Assembly: GCA_032207245.1 (NCBI GenBank)
Contig: CM063499.1
Location: 78,455,224-78,519,223 of the forward strand
Source: Pardosa pseudoannulata
Lineage: Eukaryota; Arthropoda; Arachnida; Araneae; Lycosidae
DNA length: 64,000 nucleotides
Direction of reading: 5' to 3'
The position numbers and the translations under genes were made by a program. The notes under the pieces are model-generated. The model had not been told where the DNA came from, made no database searches, and was given only the letters and a program-made list of their open reading frames with translations. Numbering within the stretch: position 1 is the first letter of the stretch; each line of letters opens with the position of its first letter. Positions 49,901 to 62,418 of the stretch are shown here, piece after piece.

Positions 49901-50141
49901 TTTAAAAGTGCCAAAAACATAAAATTGAAAAAAGAAATTCATTCAATATATGCTTCAAGAGAAAAGAAAAGTAAATTTTAATAAATGATTTTGCTGCTGA
50001 ACCATTGTCCTTTGAAGGGTTAAGATATCTATAAAATTCAAATTGTTTAGGCCAGTTAATTTTTCTTATTCATTTTTAAAGTTAAGGTATGGTTGTTAGT
50101 AAAGAAAGTATATCTTTCTCTGTCATTATTTTTATATTTTG

Positions 50142-50176
<35 letters not shown>

Positions 50177-51228
50177 TAGTCCTACAATTAGATCCCACAT
50201 TAAGTCAAAGCAGTAGATTTAAATATGTCCATTAAAAAAAAAAAAAAAAAAATGGGGTTATTGAGCTAATATTGTGCAAAATGATTACACATATGTTGTG
50301 ATTATATATATTTGCATTGTTATTGACAGTTTGAGAAAATTTTTGCTATATTTTTTTTATTAGTATGCCTCATCTATGAGTTGATGTGCTCTTAATAGAT
50401 AATTTATAAATAACACACATAGATAGTACTAATTGATAATACAATTTATTATATGTATATAATTTTTGCATTTGGTTTTTCTTTAACTTTTGTAATAAAG
50501 TTATGATTTCAGTTGTTTCAAAACCTGGTTGTTAATTAATTTTGAATTATTTATTTTCTCTGTAGTAAAATACCTCTAAATATACTTAATTGAACTGCTT
50601 TGCACAATATCTACATTTTTAGTAATTTTCTCAGTAGGGGAAATTTTTTACGTCTTTGTATATAAAATGTTTTCACCTATAAGCTTATTACTTTATTTAT
50701 TCTATGCAAACATTTTCCAACATTTAAGATCATGTTACTGTCATCATATAGTTTTTATAGTGGTTTTGTAATCATTAAAAATTCTGTACAGTCACCTGTT
50801 TATTTGGGATGATTTTATAGCTTAAGTTTCTATTTTTTTGGTATTTAACATGGGAAGTTTGTGATGTTGATTTTTTTTCCATCTCTAATTATAACTGTAC
50901 CTCACTTAATAATATTGAATATCTAAGTTACAGATAAAGTTGTATTGTTATTATTTAAGGTATTCTCCCATCAAATTACAGGAGGTTTTATAAATTATAG
51001 ATACTTTATACTTTTTGAACAAAAATACTTGATATCTTATGATAACTTCAAATTAATGACCATAGAGGTAATTTAGTTTGTAAATAACATAGTACAGGTG
51101 CAACAGGTATTAATATTTGTGCTGTAAAATATGTTTGTTTTAAAAATTTTCAAACACATTACTTTCTCCCTAAAGTTTGAACAATTGATGAAGAATGATG
51201 GATCAATTTATTACTTCATATGTGTTCA

Positions 51229-51292
<64 letters not shown>

Positions 51293-53563
51293 TGGTCCAG
51301 AGTTAAGGCGAATGGAAAACAGTCTTCTTAATAATAATAAGTTTTATTAACTCATCGTTCTTAAGGAAAGCAATTTGTGTCATTTTCATTGTTCGTGATG
51401 GAGCTAAGCGTGAAATTAGTGTTCACACTTCCATGTCCACGTGCTGACTGATCTTATATGTTTGCAAGTTCATCATATTGTTTCTAAATGCTTCCGCCTG
51501 ACAGGATTATCTTAAAAGTTTACGTGAACTTGGGTCTTTTTCATTTATTTTATTATTATAAAAGAGTTTCCTTTTTAAAATCGTTTTTAACTCATGTAAT
51601 CTCTAACTACCCCTTTTTTAGACCTGACATATATATATTTAAATGAAGGGAATATTAAGTTGCATTATTAAAAAATACTTTGTTGATATTAATTGACATA
51701 AAATTATTTAAAGATTTTTATTTATTTTTTGTTTATAGGTATTGTAGTACTCGTATTCTTAAAAATTCTCCCCCCCCCCCTTAGTACAGAAAAGTTCGTT
51801 TCCATATTCGTGGTCATTTGAAATCTCTAAAACCCCCATCCCCCAAAAAACCTTTATGTTTATGTAGTTGAACTCCCTTAATGAATAATTTATCTGCCAC
51901 TTTTATTTATTTTTTAAAATTTTATGTTCAGGTAATTTATTTAATTTTAAAATGAAAGAACTTAAGGCACAAGTTCATTCGCACCTTAAGGGTAGTCAAG
52001 TTATTTCATACATAAGAAAAGGAAAAATTAAAATTTAATAATTTTTTAGTTGTATTTAAAATAAAAATTCTAATTAAACTGCAAAATATAGTTCAAATTT
52101 ATTTTTTACTGATTCTTCTAAAGGACATATTAAACATCTTGTACAGTAGATTTTGTTCTGCTTACATAATTCCTTGCTTATTTATGTCATTTATTTAACT
52201 TTATATAGAGATGCTAGAATTTTAAGTTATAATTTCACAAAAGAAGCCAAGAATAAAGTTTCTTGATATTTGCATTTATTCTAACGTGTGTACTTTTATG
52301 CTTGACTAAAATTAAAACACAATTTAAAACTATATGGCAGACTTTAAATGCATTTTTCATCTTGTAGGTCATACATATTTTCGTTGTTTTTACATAATCA
52401 AGTAATGCTAAATTATCAAAAGAATATGAAGAATTTTAAAGAAAATAATCAGTAGTACTATTTGTAAAGATTAAAATTAAATTTTTTTTTCATATGTTTA
52501 TATTAATTTGTTTTAAGTGAGGCATAGTTTTAATATTTAATATTGTAAATGTTGATAAAAATTTTATTTAAGATTTTTTCTGACTCTTTCATATTGCATT
52601 GTTTATGTTATGAAAAATTCAGTGTTTTTTTTTCTCCTCACAAATGATTCTGGGAACCCACCATTGCTTAAGTGCTTTATTGAGTGCAGTTTGCCACTTT
52701 GTCATAAATACCTCAGAGATATAAATTTGTAGTTTGTACTCGATAAATTTTGTGCAAGCCTTTCTCAGAAGAACAAATGTGTTCATACCAACCCATGATT
52801 TGTATATGTTTTTTCTTTTTTATTTACAATCATCATTTCTATGCACTGCAAGATTGTACATCGATATACTCAGGCTTTTGTGGTACACTGATATTTTTTT
52901 CTTGTGTGCTGTATTCTTTGGGAACTGATTCAACTGTGGAAATTATAGCTTTTCTTTTATATATATATATCTTGTAAAAGGCATACCTTTATTACATAAT
53001 TATTTAATAAATGGTAATGTAAAATGCATACTTTTATTACATTACCTTTATTACCTAAGTACCAAAACATGTTGGTTTTAACTGGATTCCTTTATCAGCT
53101 ATTGTGAATTTGCAATTATTTTTTTACACTGAAATTATTTTTAAGTGTTTGCTGACACAAATTTTGGGAGATTTTTTTTTAAAAATTGCTTATTATTTTT
53201 TTAAAATTTTTTATGTATTATAAGATTTAATTTGTTGCATATTGTACTTGGTGTATTAGTTCAAAACCTACTGATTTTTAATATATACCTTTTTCTATCC
53301 CAGGAATAAGAGCTATATTAAAACCCTTTAAGGTTCTAAAACTTGTAAGATTTTGGTTTCTCTGTAAATATGTAATTAAAAATATAAACAATAATAAAGA
53401 AAGCTGTAAAATAAAATTTACTTCTCAAAATCAAACACTTTTTATAACATAGAATTATTTTTTGTACACTTTATCTTTATTTACATATGAAAAGTTTTAT
53501 TTATTTATTTATTTTTAATTCCAAAGTCTTCTCAAAATTAATCTTATGCATTTGCTTCTGTAT
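46982..53563. other. intergenic AT-rich stretch
   Basis: 6.6 kb without a recognisable gene or element end. It holds (TA)n at 50146-50172, (CA)n(TA)n at 51229-51290, a poly-A run at 50235-50252 and a poly-C run at about 51769-51780. The longest frame, 48891-49244, shows no family resemblance. Confidence 0.45.
51229..51290. repeat. (CA)n(TA)n microsatellite
   Basis: About 13 CA units running directly into about 17 TA units. Confidence 0.95.
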
Positions 53564-53567
53564 TTAA

Positions 53568-53822
53568 CCCCTTGAGGACCAGCACGTAAATGCTATACAA
53601 GTTGACCATTGTAAAAACCGTTGTCGTTTATGCCATCTGGTGATTAAATGTAACATTTAAAAATTAAAACGTTCAGATCTCCTATTACGCAACACTGGTC
53701 TCTCAATATCAACCGTAGATCATTGTGTGGAGGTGACTCTGGACTGATTGAGTTAACAGTTCAACATCTTCGTGCAACTTAGTGACCAACGTCTCGTATA
53801 CGACACATTGGTCATGAAGGGA
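53568..53822. mobile_element. short piggyBac-like MITE
   Basis: TTAA at 53564-53567 and 53823-53826. Ends CCCCTTGAGGACCAGCA and TTGGTCATGAAGGGA (reverse complement TCCCTTCATGACCAA). 255 bp, GC-richer than its surroundings. Confidence 0.85.
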
Positions 53823-53826
53823 TTAA

Positions 53827-54715
53827 CAGAGATAAAACATCCTGCCTTGATGCATAGTTGCACTTATGGGATTTCTAACAAGAGAGTGCACATTCAGTTG
53901 AGTGATTTTAAGCCTTTAAGATTGTAAATATTCCATTGTATGCATTTGGAAAGGAACACTTCATATTATTTTCTACAATTATTTTATAAAGCTCAGTATG
54001 ATTGAATCTCATTCGTAGATATTTACTGCCTTTATACAAAGTTTGTCCTGCTTTCATTTATGTGTGTGGGATTTTCGCCTTTGGCATAGGTCTGCATTGT
54101 CTGAGTGCCCATGCTATTTTATATATATCTATGTAACTTTTTAGATTAATTGGAGAACCCTATGCAGATCCTTGTTCTGCTGCCCCATTAGCAGTATGGT
54201 ACATAGACCACAATGAATACGGCTATGCAAAAATTTCTGTGGTGACCATTGATGCTTATTTTGTTAAAGGGTAAATTCCATCCATTCCAAAGCTTTATTT
54301 CGTTAAGGTTCCATCTTTGACAGTGGATCAAATGACCTGTCAATAAAAGTATTATTTTTGTACGTGTGCATAGCAAAAAATATGCTGCCATTTATTTTTC
54401 TAATAGTTTTAAATATCATTAATTTCGCGGCATTCTTGTGATAAAGATTGTAACACATTAATCCGAAAAAGAATTATTGACTGGCTCGCGCTAGTAGTAT
54501 AGCTTGCAAGTCCCAAACTGAAATATGACTTTCAGTAGGTATGAACAAGTATATACAATTCAGCAAAATTATCATGGAATAGTAGTAATGATTTCATCAC
54601 AATCTGATACATGGCAGTGATATCAAGCATAGGAATTTGTCTTGTATTTAAATAATTTAGGTGATACAAGTTAAATGACAAGTCACAGGTGGTGAATCGA
54701 ACTGTATATTGCTGC
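53827..54715. other. intergenic, no recognised element
   Basis: Mixed-composition sequence. Minus-strand frames of 67-79 codons at 54188-54391 and 54532-54771 have no recognisable domain. Confidence 0.4.
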
Positions 54716-54878
54716 CAGTAAAAGAAAGAAATAAGAGAAATATTGTAAAGAGTATTTGATGTGAATTGCAATCAAAGTTGCATATTCATGAAGTTGGGAT
54801 GGCACATATAACACTTGTGGATTCAGTGCCATATAATTTGTAATTATAATACTATTATGATACTATTATAAGTCAATA

Positions 54879-55504
54879 CAGGAATGTTGCGACTGCGCCA
54901 ATTGCGAAAAACTGTGCCATTTCTCGATATCTGCACCCAGCTGTTCCAAAAATGGTATTTTAAAAGAAATTGCGCAGAAACTGCGCTATTTTACAAATTT
55001 ATGCAGTTTTCACATGCTTAGATTTGTTCAGTAATTTCGTCTTAATGCGAATTTTTCCTCAGAACGTCACTGAATACTAGACTTTGGAGGGAATATGGTG
55101 TATTTATTCTTCTTACCTACTTTGTCAGGTAAAAGTATGCAAAGAAAGCCCTGCCTCTAATTATCTCCCCTCTCTCTTTATACACTATATGTTACATGTC
55201 CTAAACCAACAAACCATATCACCAATTATTGAATATTTGGCTGCTCCAAATGCTACCAACCAATCATTCTAAATTATTGGGTAGACTCCTCAAAAACTGT
55301 GGTTTATCCTTTCAATCGTTAGTTCAACTGCTACAAAAACACTATGTCCTGCTCTAAATCAAGAATTTGACTGCTACAAAAATGCTTTCTCTTGTTCCAA
55401 ATCCACATTTTGGCTGCTACGAAAACTCCTTTTCTTGCTACAAATTTTAAGTTTTGCTGCTCCAAAAATTGTTCCAAAATGCTTGAAGGAGCGCAATATC
55501 CCTG
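54879..55504. mobile_element. CAGGAATGTTGCG-type element with 6-bp target duplication
   Basis: CAGGAATGTTGCG ... GCGCAATATCCCTG (reverse complement CAGGGATATTGCGC). Exact TCAATA at 54873-54878 and 55505-55510; the neighbouring tandem unit shows the site empty. 626 bp, non-coding, with an internal phased repeat at 55328-55480. Confidence 0.88.
55328..55480. repeat. phased GCTACAAA repeats, 21-22 bp spacing
   Basis: GCTACAAA variants start at 55330, 55351, 55373, 55394, 55416, 55437 and 55459 (steps 21,22,21,22,21,22), that is, 43-bp units of two halves, with a last one at 55471. Confidence 0.85.
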
Positions 55505-56050
55505 TCAATATTTATAATTATGATACTATTTAAGTCAGGAATTTTGGCAGAAATTAAAAAAGTGTCATTTGATCCATCGTGGTATGCTTTAATGTAAAGT
55601 TTGCAATAATTATGAATTCTATAAGTTAAGGGACTCTTTGTTGCTTGAGTAGCATTTAGTTTAGAGTTTGTAAAGGGGATTTATATTCATCAAATTTTTC
55701 TCTCAGTAAAGGAAAGAAGTAAGAGAAATATTGTAAAGCATATTTGGTGTGAATTACAATCAGTTGTATATTCATCAAGTGGGGATGGGATGGCATGTAT
55801 ATCACTTGTGGATTCAATGCCATATAATTTGTGATTATAATACTATTATGATACTATTATAAGATTATTTATAATTATGGTACTATTTTAAATCAGAAAT
55901 TTTAGCAGAAATTAAAGTGTCATTTGATCCACCGTGATAAGTTTTAATGTAAAGTTTGCAATAATTATGAATTATTTAAGTTAAGGGACTCTTTGTTGCT
56001 GAGTTAGCGTTCAGTTTAAGAGTTTGCAAATGTGATTTATCTTCACCAAT

Positions 56051-57241
56051 TTTTTGTGGTTATAATTCTAATATCAAAAAGGGGAAAAGGTAATTTTAAG
56101 AAATAAATATTCTTTAAAGTGTTCTTTAACAATTTTTTTTTTTATTTTGTAATTTTTTTCTGTCAGTCCTCAAATTTAAAATAATTTAAAAACTTGCAAA
56201 TAATAATGTATCTTGGCAGAAAATAAGATCTGAAATTTATATTGCATTTTTTAGACACAATGTAGAGAGTATAAGATGGAAATATGGTTTTTCTTTTTTT
56301 TTTGGGGGGGGGGGGGTTGTGTCTACATTTTCTCTTTTAAATTGTTCTATTATCCTTTTTCAGAATTAGCATATCTTTTTACCATGTTTGATCTATAACA
56401 AAGAATAATAATTAATTTTTATGAAATATGTATTTATATTAACTTTCTTATATATTATTGATATATTTAATGAAGGGGTATACATTTGAAAAATATTTAA
56501 TGTTCATTTTGGCTAGCATTTAAGGACTCTATTAACATAATTTTTTATGTATATCCATGTGATGTTTTGCATAAAAATTTATTACAATATTATATCATAT
56601 ATTTTACATCATATATTTGAAAAAGTTACTTATGTATAATTATCAAGTTATTGTTTTGATTTGATCATATTTTATTATTTATATTTTATGTGTGTTAGCA
56701 TAATTTTTGCTTTTTGAATCAGTTCCACAAAGATTACATTTCCTCTTTAGACTGCTGAATAACTGAGAAGTTTCCTAAGAATGTAAAATGATGTATGTGT
56801 TGTAAATATATAGACAAATTAAAAATTCTTTTTTTAGGCATTTATTTCATTTCTCTCATCATAAACATTGCATTTAAAAATTATCATAGTAAAATTTTGA
56901 AACTATTAAATTTTAACTATACAAAAAAAAAAAAAAAAAAAAAAATTGCAAGGATAGGGTAAAATATTTAAAACAAGTCTTTTTTTATGTCTATAGTAAG
57001 CCCTTTTATTAACTCTCATTAGATATGCTCTACATTGATAACTAAAATAACAAAGAAAGTTGATAAACGTCTTGACTTCATTACATAGTTTTGACAGTTA
57101 AGGTTAGCTTTGGTTTAAGAAAAGAAGACAATATTAGGAAGTCGATTTCATCTGCACACAATCCTTCATTTATTTTATTAATTTTCATTCAATACAGATT
57201 CTGTTTTAGACTGTAGTATTGCTAAATATGTTTTTGTTCTG
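56051..57241. other. intergenic AT-rich, no recognised element
   Basis: Contains a poly-G run at about 56303-56316 and a 23-bp poly-A run near 56923. Nothing else recognised. Confidence 0.45.
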
Positions 57242-57245
57242 TTAA

Positions 57246-57451
57246 CCCTTTAACGGACAGTGGTTTCATAGCAAAACCACCTATTAAACATCTTTTTTTT
57301 TAAACTTTACATTTTGGAGTACTTTATTTTATCTTTTTGTAATTATTTACGGCTCTAATCTCATACATCTGTGATATATGGAAACCAATGATGTAGAATC
57401 AAGAGCTTTTGCAATTAAAAAAAACTTTTTGGAGACATGGATGAGTTTTCG

Positions 57452-57518
<67 letters not shown>

Positions 57519-57525
57519 GTGTATA

Positions 57526-57565
<40 letters not shown>

Positions 57566-58085
57566 TTATATATTATATATAATACATTATATTATATTAT
57601 ACATTTTATATATACATATTATACATTTTATACATATTATATTTTTGATATTTTAAATATATAACAGATGATAGTTCTACGTTTGACTTATTGATTTTTT
57701 TTCTATTGAAATATATGTATTTAAACTTTCTGTACTTGAGAAGTCAGATTCAATTTATCTTACTTATGACCTCAAATAAAAGTATCTATACAAACAACAC
57801 TTTTTAGTTGTTAAGCTATTTATTTATTATACCAGTTTAAGGATTATCATTTATTGTTCTTCCAGTATAGTTAAACTTTTAAAAAGGCATAATGTTCAAG
57901 CTGTACAAGGGTAGGGGTTAGTCAGTTAAACCACTTCTCAAACCCTAATTTGGTATCCTCTAAGGCAAACCCTTCTAAGGAATGTAAAAAAATTTATATA
58001 TTTTACATATACAAGGCTTATAGATAACATTTATAAACAAATTACATTAAATTCCCATGAATTTATTTTGGTGACCTTTAAAGGG
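57246..58085. mobile_element. piggyBac-like non-autonomous element, copy 2
   Basis: TTAA at 57242-57245 and 58086-58089; ends CCCTTTAACGGACAGTGG and GTGACCTTTAAAGGG. Interior collinear with 3698-5207 but shorter and without the hAT insertion. Carries a large TA microsatellite at 57453-57560. Confidence 0.7.
57453..57560. repeat. (TA)n microsatellite
   Basis: About 28 pure TA units, then TGTATA variants. Tyr/Ile frames on both strands here are artefacts of the repeat. Confidence 0.95.
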
Positions 58086-58124
58086 TTAAAAACTGAAAAT
58101 TATTTACCTTAGGCTATTATTATA

Positions 58125-58844
58125 CAGGGTGTCTATAAAAGAACTCCGGGTTTTGAGGCAAATATTTTAATGAAATAAAGACATACATACATGTTTTTTA
58201 CATGACTGGCAAGCTTACATTTTCAAGTTTTTTTTTAACACTTAGTAAAGTTCTATATGAGCCCCCGTTAGTGGCACGGCAGAAGTCTAAACGGTATTCT
58301 ACCTCTTCCCATGTCCTGGCGAGCATGTCTGGTGCGATGGTTGCCACACAATTGACTATTCGTTCCCTGAGATGTTGAACATCACGAATTTTCTCTGCAT
58401 ACACAAGATTCTGGATATGAAAGAAAAAATCCAACGGAGTTCTGTCCACTTTCTCTTGAGACACACTCGGCCTACCCGCGACTTTTGCTTCAAAACATTC
58501 CCTGTTTCCTTAAATGCACTGAACCATTGACGAATTTTTTGTCAGAAGGCGGGTTAACACCATAGTTACGTCGAAAGTTTCTTTGTACGGTAACTACAGA
58601 CTTCGTTTCTATGAGCCAAATAACACATTGAGCCTTTTGTTGCGGAATCGACATCATTTCAAATTTCGCGACGTCATTTCAAGGTCAACGCCCTGCAGCG
58701 CAGCCAATAGTTCATACAAACATTCCCAAATGACATGATAAAATTTTTGAGCTACTCTTTTCAGAGAAATCGACTAAATTTTGCTATCTTTCATATATAG
58801 TGAGATATGAATTTTTAAAACCCCGGAGTTCTTTTATAGACATG
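58125..58844 (-). mobile_element. IS630/Tc1/mariner-type element, internally deleted
   Basis: TA on both sides (58123-58124, 58845-58846). Ends CAGGGTGTCTATAAAAGAAC and GTTCTTTTATAGACATG, inverted repeat about 28 bp including AGAACTCCGG. The related tail at 13947-13970 shows the empty TA site. Encodes a shortened transposase on the minus strand. Confidence 0.9.
58198..58654 (-). pseudogene. mariner-type transposase lacking its catalytic core
   Basis: Minus strand. From ATG at 58654 the reading starts MSIPQQKAQCVIWLIETKSV, then VQRNFRRNYGVNPPS and, after a one-base frameshift, WFSAFKETG and SRVGRPSVSQEKV. This is the HTH DNA-binding half with the GRPxVS linker. It runs straight into TPLDFFFHIQNLVY, LRERIVNCVATIAPDML and EVEYRLDFCRATNGG, the extreme C terminus of IS630/Tc1/mariner-type transposases found in arthropods. 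About 200 residues with the DDE/D triad are missing. The deletion and frameshift make it inactive; it may have been mobilised in trans. Confidence 0.8.
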
Positions 58845-58846
58845 TA

Positions 58847-59096
58847 TAGGGGATCAGCGATAAAACGTATGAAAATAATGCACGCGATATTTAAATAATT
58901 TAAAACAAGAAATGATTATATGAGATGGTTAAAGGAATGACGTCATAATGCTAGAAAAAAAATGTTATTTTTACCTATTTATTACGTGAATAAATTGATA
59001 AATTTAATCGCCTGCCCTTAGCCGAGGAATCCATTCCAGGTACAACCGCTTCAAAAATTTGCCGACAGACACCTTAGGCTATTATTATGTAGGGGA
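58847..59096 (+). mobile_element. partial copy of the 13323-13972 element
   Basis: GCGATAAAACGTATGAAAAT, GACGTCATAATGCTAG, TTAATCGCCTGCCCTTAGCC and the tail GACAGACACCTTAGGCTATT match the earlier copy in order. A fragment of the same tail also lies just upstream (58106-58124), across the mariner insertion, so a tail-to-body junction existed before mariner inserted. Confidence 0.65.
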
Positions 59097-60003
59097 TGTT
59101 TGAGGCTTCACTGTATATGGAAAAAAATTCTGAAAAAGTTAATTCCAAAATATTTATCTGCACTCGTAGTTTGAAAAGGACGGCTTGCGTGAAAAAGAAA
59201 TTTGGGAGAAAAAAATTTAAAAAAAATGCATGTTTGTGAAGAGAAAATTTTAGATGATAGAAAGCAAAAAATAAAGCGAAGTTAGATTTAACATGCTTAT
59301 ACAGTATTATAAGAACGTTTAAATTTTAAAAATTAACGATGCACATGCAATTGTAAAAATGTAATCCAGTTGCAGTAAAAACCATAAATATGAGTTACAG
59401 TTAAAAATAAAACACGAGACAGGAAAAACATAAAACATGAGTTGAAATTAAAAACATTAAAAGCATAAATAGTAAAATTAAAACAAATAACATGACATTT
59501 TACAGTTAAAAATATTATTAACTTATAATCATTTTAACTGCAATTACCATAATTACAATATCTAATGAACTGTTGTGCCAGCTCTTCATCTATAGCAAGG
59601 TAATTTTTCAAAGTTTGGAATAATCCAAAATAAATTACGAAATGGTTTAAATTTACAGACAACTATAACTTGTTACTTGTAACCGTTTTTTGAATTCAAC
59701 ATAAATTACATAATAAAACAGCTTGTATAAAAAAAAAAATAAGTAAAACATTTTTTGTATCATGGTGTTATGTTATATTTGTTTTTTGCTGGCGTTATTT
59801 TATTATGCCATTTTTAACAAACTAACTTGCCTTTATCATATGCTAGTAAACTATGTTCGATTAGTATTTAATATACTGAAAAGTGAATTTCAGTGGTCAA
59901 ACTGGTCAAAATTGATATTACCAGAACGGTAAAATCACTGGTTAAATCCCCATGGTTAACTGAATTCAGGCGTTAGAGGTAAGGGGTTAATTAGAGTATT
60001 TTC

Positions 60004-61400
60004 GGTAGATTCCAAATTCTGGGGGCCCAGCCGCCATGTTTTTGGCGCTATTTTTATACAAATGATCGTAAAATTGTCGCCAAGTGTTGTTTACAATTTG
60101 TCCTTCGTTTTGTATGAAGTTTATGCTCAATTTCAAATCATATTTTGAACAAAAAAAGGGTTTAAATTTTGTTAAGATGAATACAAATTTAAATTTGAGT
60201 TTATAATGTATTTAAAAGCACTTTTGTACTGTTTATTGAACTAAACAATGCGGAATTTTTGCAATATGTGCAAATGAAGCAAAATGTAAGCATTAGTTGG
60301 TTATATTTAGGTAATTATGCTTATAAAATATTTAGTTTTTATTCATAAAATACGGTTGCTATTTAATGAAATTATTTTAAAACTATCAAAAGATTAAAAA
60401 GTAAAAAGTACGGTACAAATTGCTTTTAGATATTATTAGCTTAAAATGGAAATATAAGAACGGAGTAAATGTTTTAAAAAATAATAAATTTTTAGTTTAA
60501 AATTCTGAAGAAAGTAAGGGAGTGAAATGATTTTTCTTATCTAATTGAGGTAAAGCTTCCCTTGATCTTCTGTAACAATAACGGTAGACGGTCATAATAA
60601 AATTACTTTTATTAATTAGCGTATCACTTTTAACAATGTAATACACTATAAAATAATATAGTTTAAAAATTAATCTTCTTCATTTTGTGTTAATTTAAGA
60701 CACAATTTTGAATAAAGTTTAAAAAGCAGTGAATAAAAAAATATAAATGTGAAATGAAACATCACTTGTTACCCTTCAAAAATTAAGCATAAAATATAAA
60801 ATAAATAAAGCGCTAACCTAATTTAAGTATCCTGAGTTGTTGGTGGATATACACGTTTGATCTGATTTAAAAAATCCTGAAAAGCATCTTGCGGATTTGC
60901 TTTCATTTTCTTCCACATAAATTCACAAATGTACGAATCAAAAAATTGATTTTCACACTTGCAAACTGTGCAGAGGGATCTCTTAATTGAGCTCCACAAG
61001 CCCTCAATTGTATTGGTGTGAGCTCCAGTATTAAATTTAAAAAACGAAAAAAAAAAAAAATACCACAAGAGCTCAAGCAAAATGGACAAACCTCCATAGC
61101 ACAGCCGAAATGGACAAAGACTTGAAATGAACGCTAGAAAATCCAAATTCAGTGGTCTTGGAGTATTGTTAGTTACGGGAACCAATAAGGGTCAGATATT
61201 CAAATCACGTGTCATTTCCCTCAATACTCTAAAATAAAGGAGCTGATTGACACCCCCACCTTTTTTAGGGGGTGGTGGAAGAGTCCGAAAAGAAGAGTAA
61301 GGTTTGCTAGGAAATAGGGTTCTAGAATTTGGCAATATCTCCCACGCTTGGCGACCCTACTGAACTGGGTTCCGGGGGCCCCGTAAACTTGGAAACGGCC
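60004..61400 (-). mobile_element. Merlin-type DNA transposon, copy 1
   Basis: Ends GGTAGATTCCAAATTC and AACTTGGAAACGGCC (reverse complement GGCCGTTTCCAAGTT) with 8-bp duplication GTATTTTC at 59996-60003 and 61401-61408. Encodes an IS1595/ISXO2-like transposase remnant. 8-9 bp duplications and GG ends fit Merlin. Contains a C-run/G-run hairpin (CACCCCCACC...GGGGGTGGTGG, about 61250-61276). Confidence 0.82.
60823..61035 (-). pseudogene. Merlin transposase C-terminal fragment (ISXO2-like)
   Basis: Minus strand, stop at 60823-60825. Reads NTGAHTNTIEGLWSSIKRSL, then FFDSYICEFMWKKM and DAFQDFLNQIKRVYPP. This matches the end of DDE_Tnp_IS1595/ISXO2 transposases (HTNxxExxWxxxKR...YLxEFxWR...), and the E of TIEGLW is the likely last catalytic acid. 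Upstream of 61035 the frame turns into poly-Phe and unrelated sequence: most of the DDE domain is deleted. Confidence 0.78.
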
Positions 61401-61442
61401 GTATTTTCATTTGGAAGTTACTTTATATGAAACTCTTAAAGA

Positions 61443-61709
61443 TTTATTATAGATTTTCTTAAATTAAAAGCAATGTTTAGTTGTGTTAAACAAAATTTTT
61501 AACCCTTATGTTTTTTTGTATTTGACACTGAAATCATGTCTTGCATAAATCATTTGATTTCGAGTTAAAATAAATAGAAAAATCTTAACAATATCATCTG
61601 TAATCAAGAAGAGAAAAAAATTGCTTTTTTTTCAATGTTTAGTCACTTATTCTGTATTATTTGTCACTTTTCTCACCTTTTTGAAAGTGCCTCAGCAGTT
61701 GCAAGCCTG
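61443..61709 (+). mobile_element. CAGGCTTGCAA-family DNA element, copy 6 (left-truncated)
   Basis: Starts abruptly at TTATAGATTTTCTTAAAT and runs to GTTGCAAGCCTG. It lies exactly between the two segmental copies, so its truncated left side is the duplication breakpoint. Confidence 0.88.
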
Positions 61710-62418
61710 GTATACAGTATAAATAGAATGTTTGAATTTTAGAAATGAACCATGCTCATGCAGTTGTAAAAATGTAATCCAGTTGCAGTAAAAAACATAA
61801 AATATGAGTTACAGTTAAAAAATAAAACATGAGTTGAAGTTAAAAACATAAGTTGTAGTTGGTTAAAAGCTTAAATTTTAAAATTAAAACAAATAATATG
61901 ACATTTTACATTTAAATTGTTATTAATTTATAATCATTTTAACTGTAATTACCATAATTTACAATACATCTAATGAACTGTTGTTCCAGCTCTTCATCTA
62001 TAGAAAGATTATTTTCAAAGTTTAGAGTAGTCCAAAATAAATTACGAAATAGTTTAAATTTAGAGACAACTACAAAACTTGTTACTTGTAACCGTTTTTT
62101 TGAATTTAACATAAATTAAGTATAAAAGGGATTGTATAAAAAATAAGTAAAAAAAAATTTTTGTATCTTGGTGTTATGTTATATTTGTTTTTTGCTGGTG
62201 TTATTTATATTATGACATTTTTAACAAATGTAACTTGCTTTTATCATTTGCTAGTAAACTATGTTCGATTAGTATTAAATATATTGAAAAGTGAATTTCA
62301 GTGGTCAAAACTGGTCAAAATTGATATTGACCAGGACGGTTAAAACTACTGGTTTAAACCCCCAATGTTAACCCTGGAATTCAGGCGTTAGAGGCAAGGG
62401 GTTAATTAGAGTATTTTC

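Larger units (their letters stand above)
54716..56050. repeat. two-unit tandem duplication (unit about 356 bp)
   Basis: Unit 1 is 54716-54878 plus 55511-55703; unit 2 is 55704-56050. Shared blocks include AAGAGAAATATTGTAAAG, CACTTGTGGATTCA, GCCATATAATTTGT and AAGGGACTCTTTGTTGC. Unit 1 is split by a transposon; unit 2 gives the empty site. Confidence 0.85.
59300..61445. repeat. segmental duplication, copy 1
   Basis: Collinear with 61711-63848: a 5'-truncated hAT relative (59300-59970) followed by a Merlin element (60004-61400). Shared flanks beyond both elements show that the whole block was duplicated. Confidence 0.9.

Noticed and set aside
54188..54771. two minus-strand frames of 67-79 codons
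   Set aside because: No recognisable domain and no splice structure linking them.
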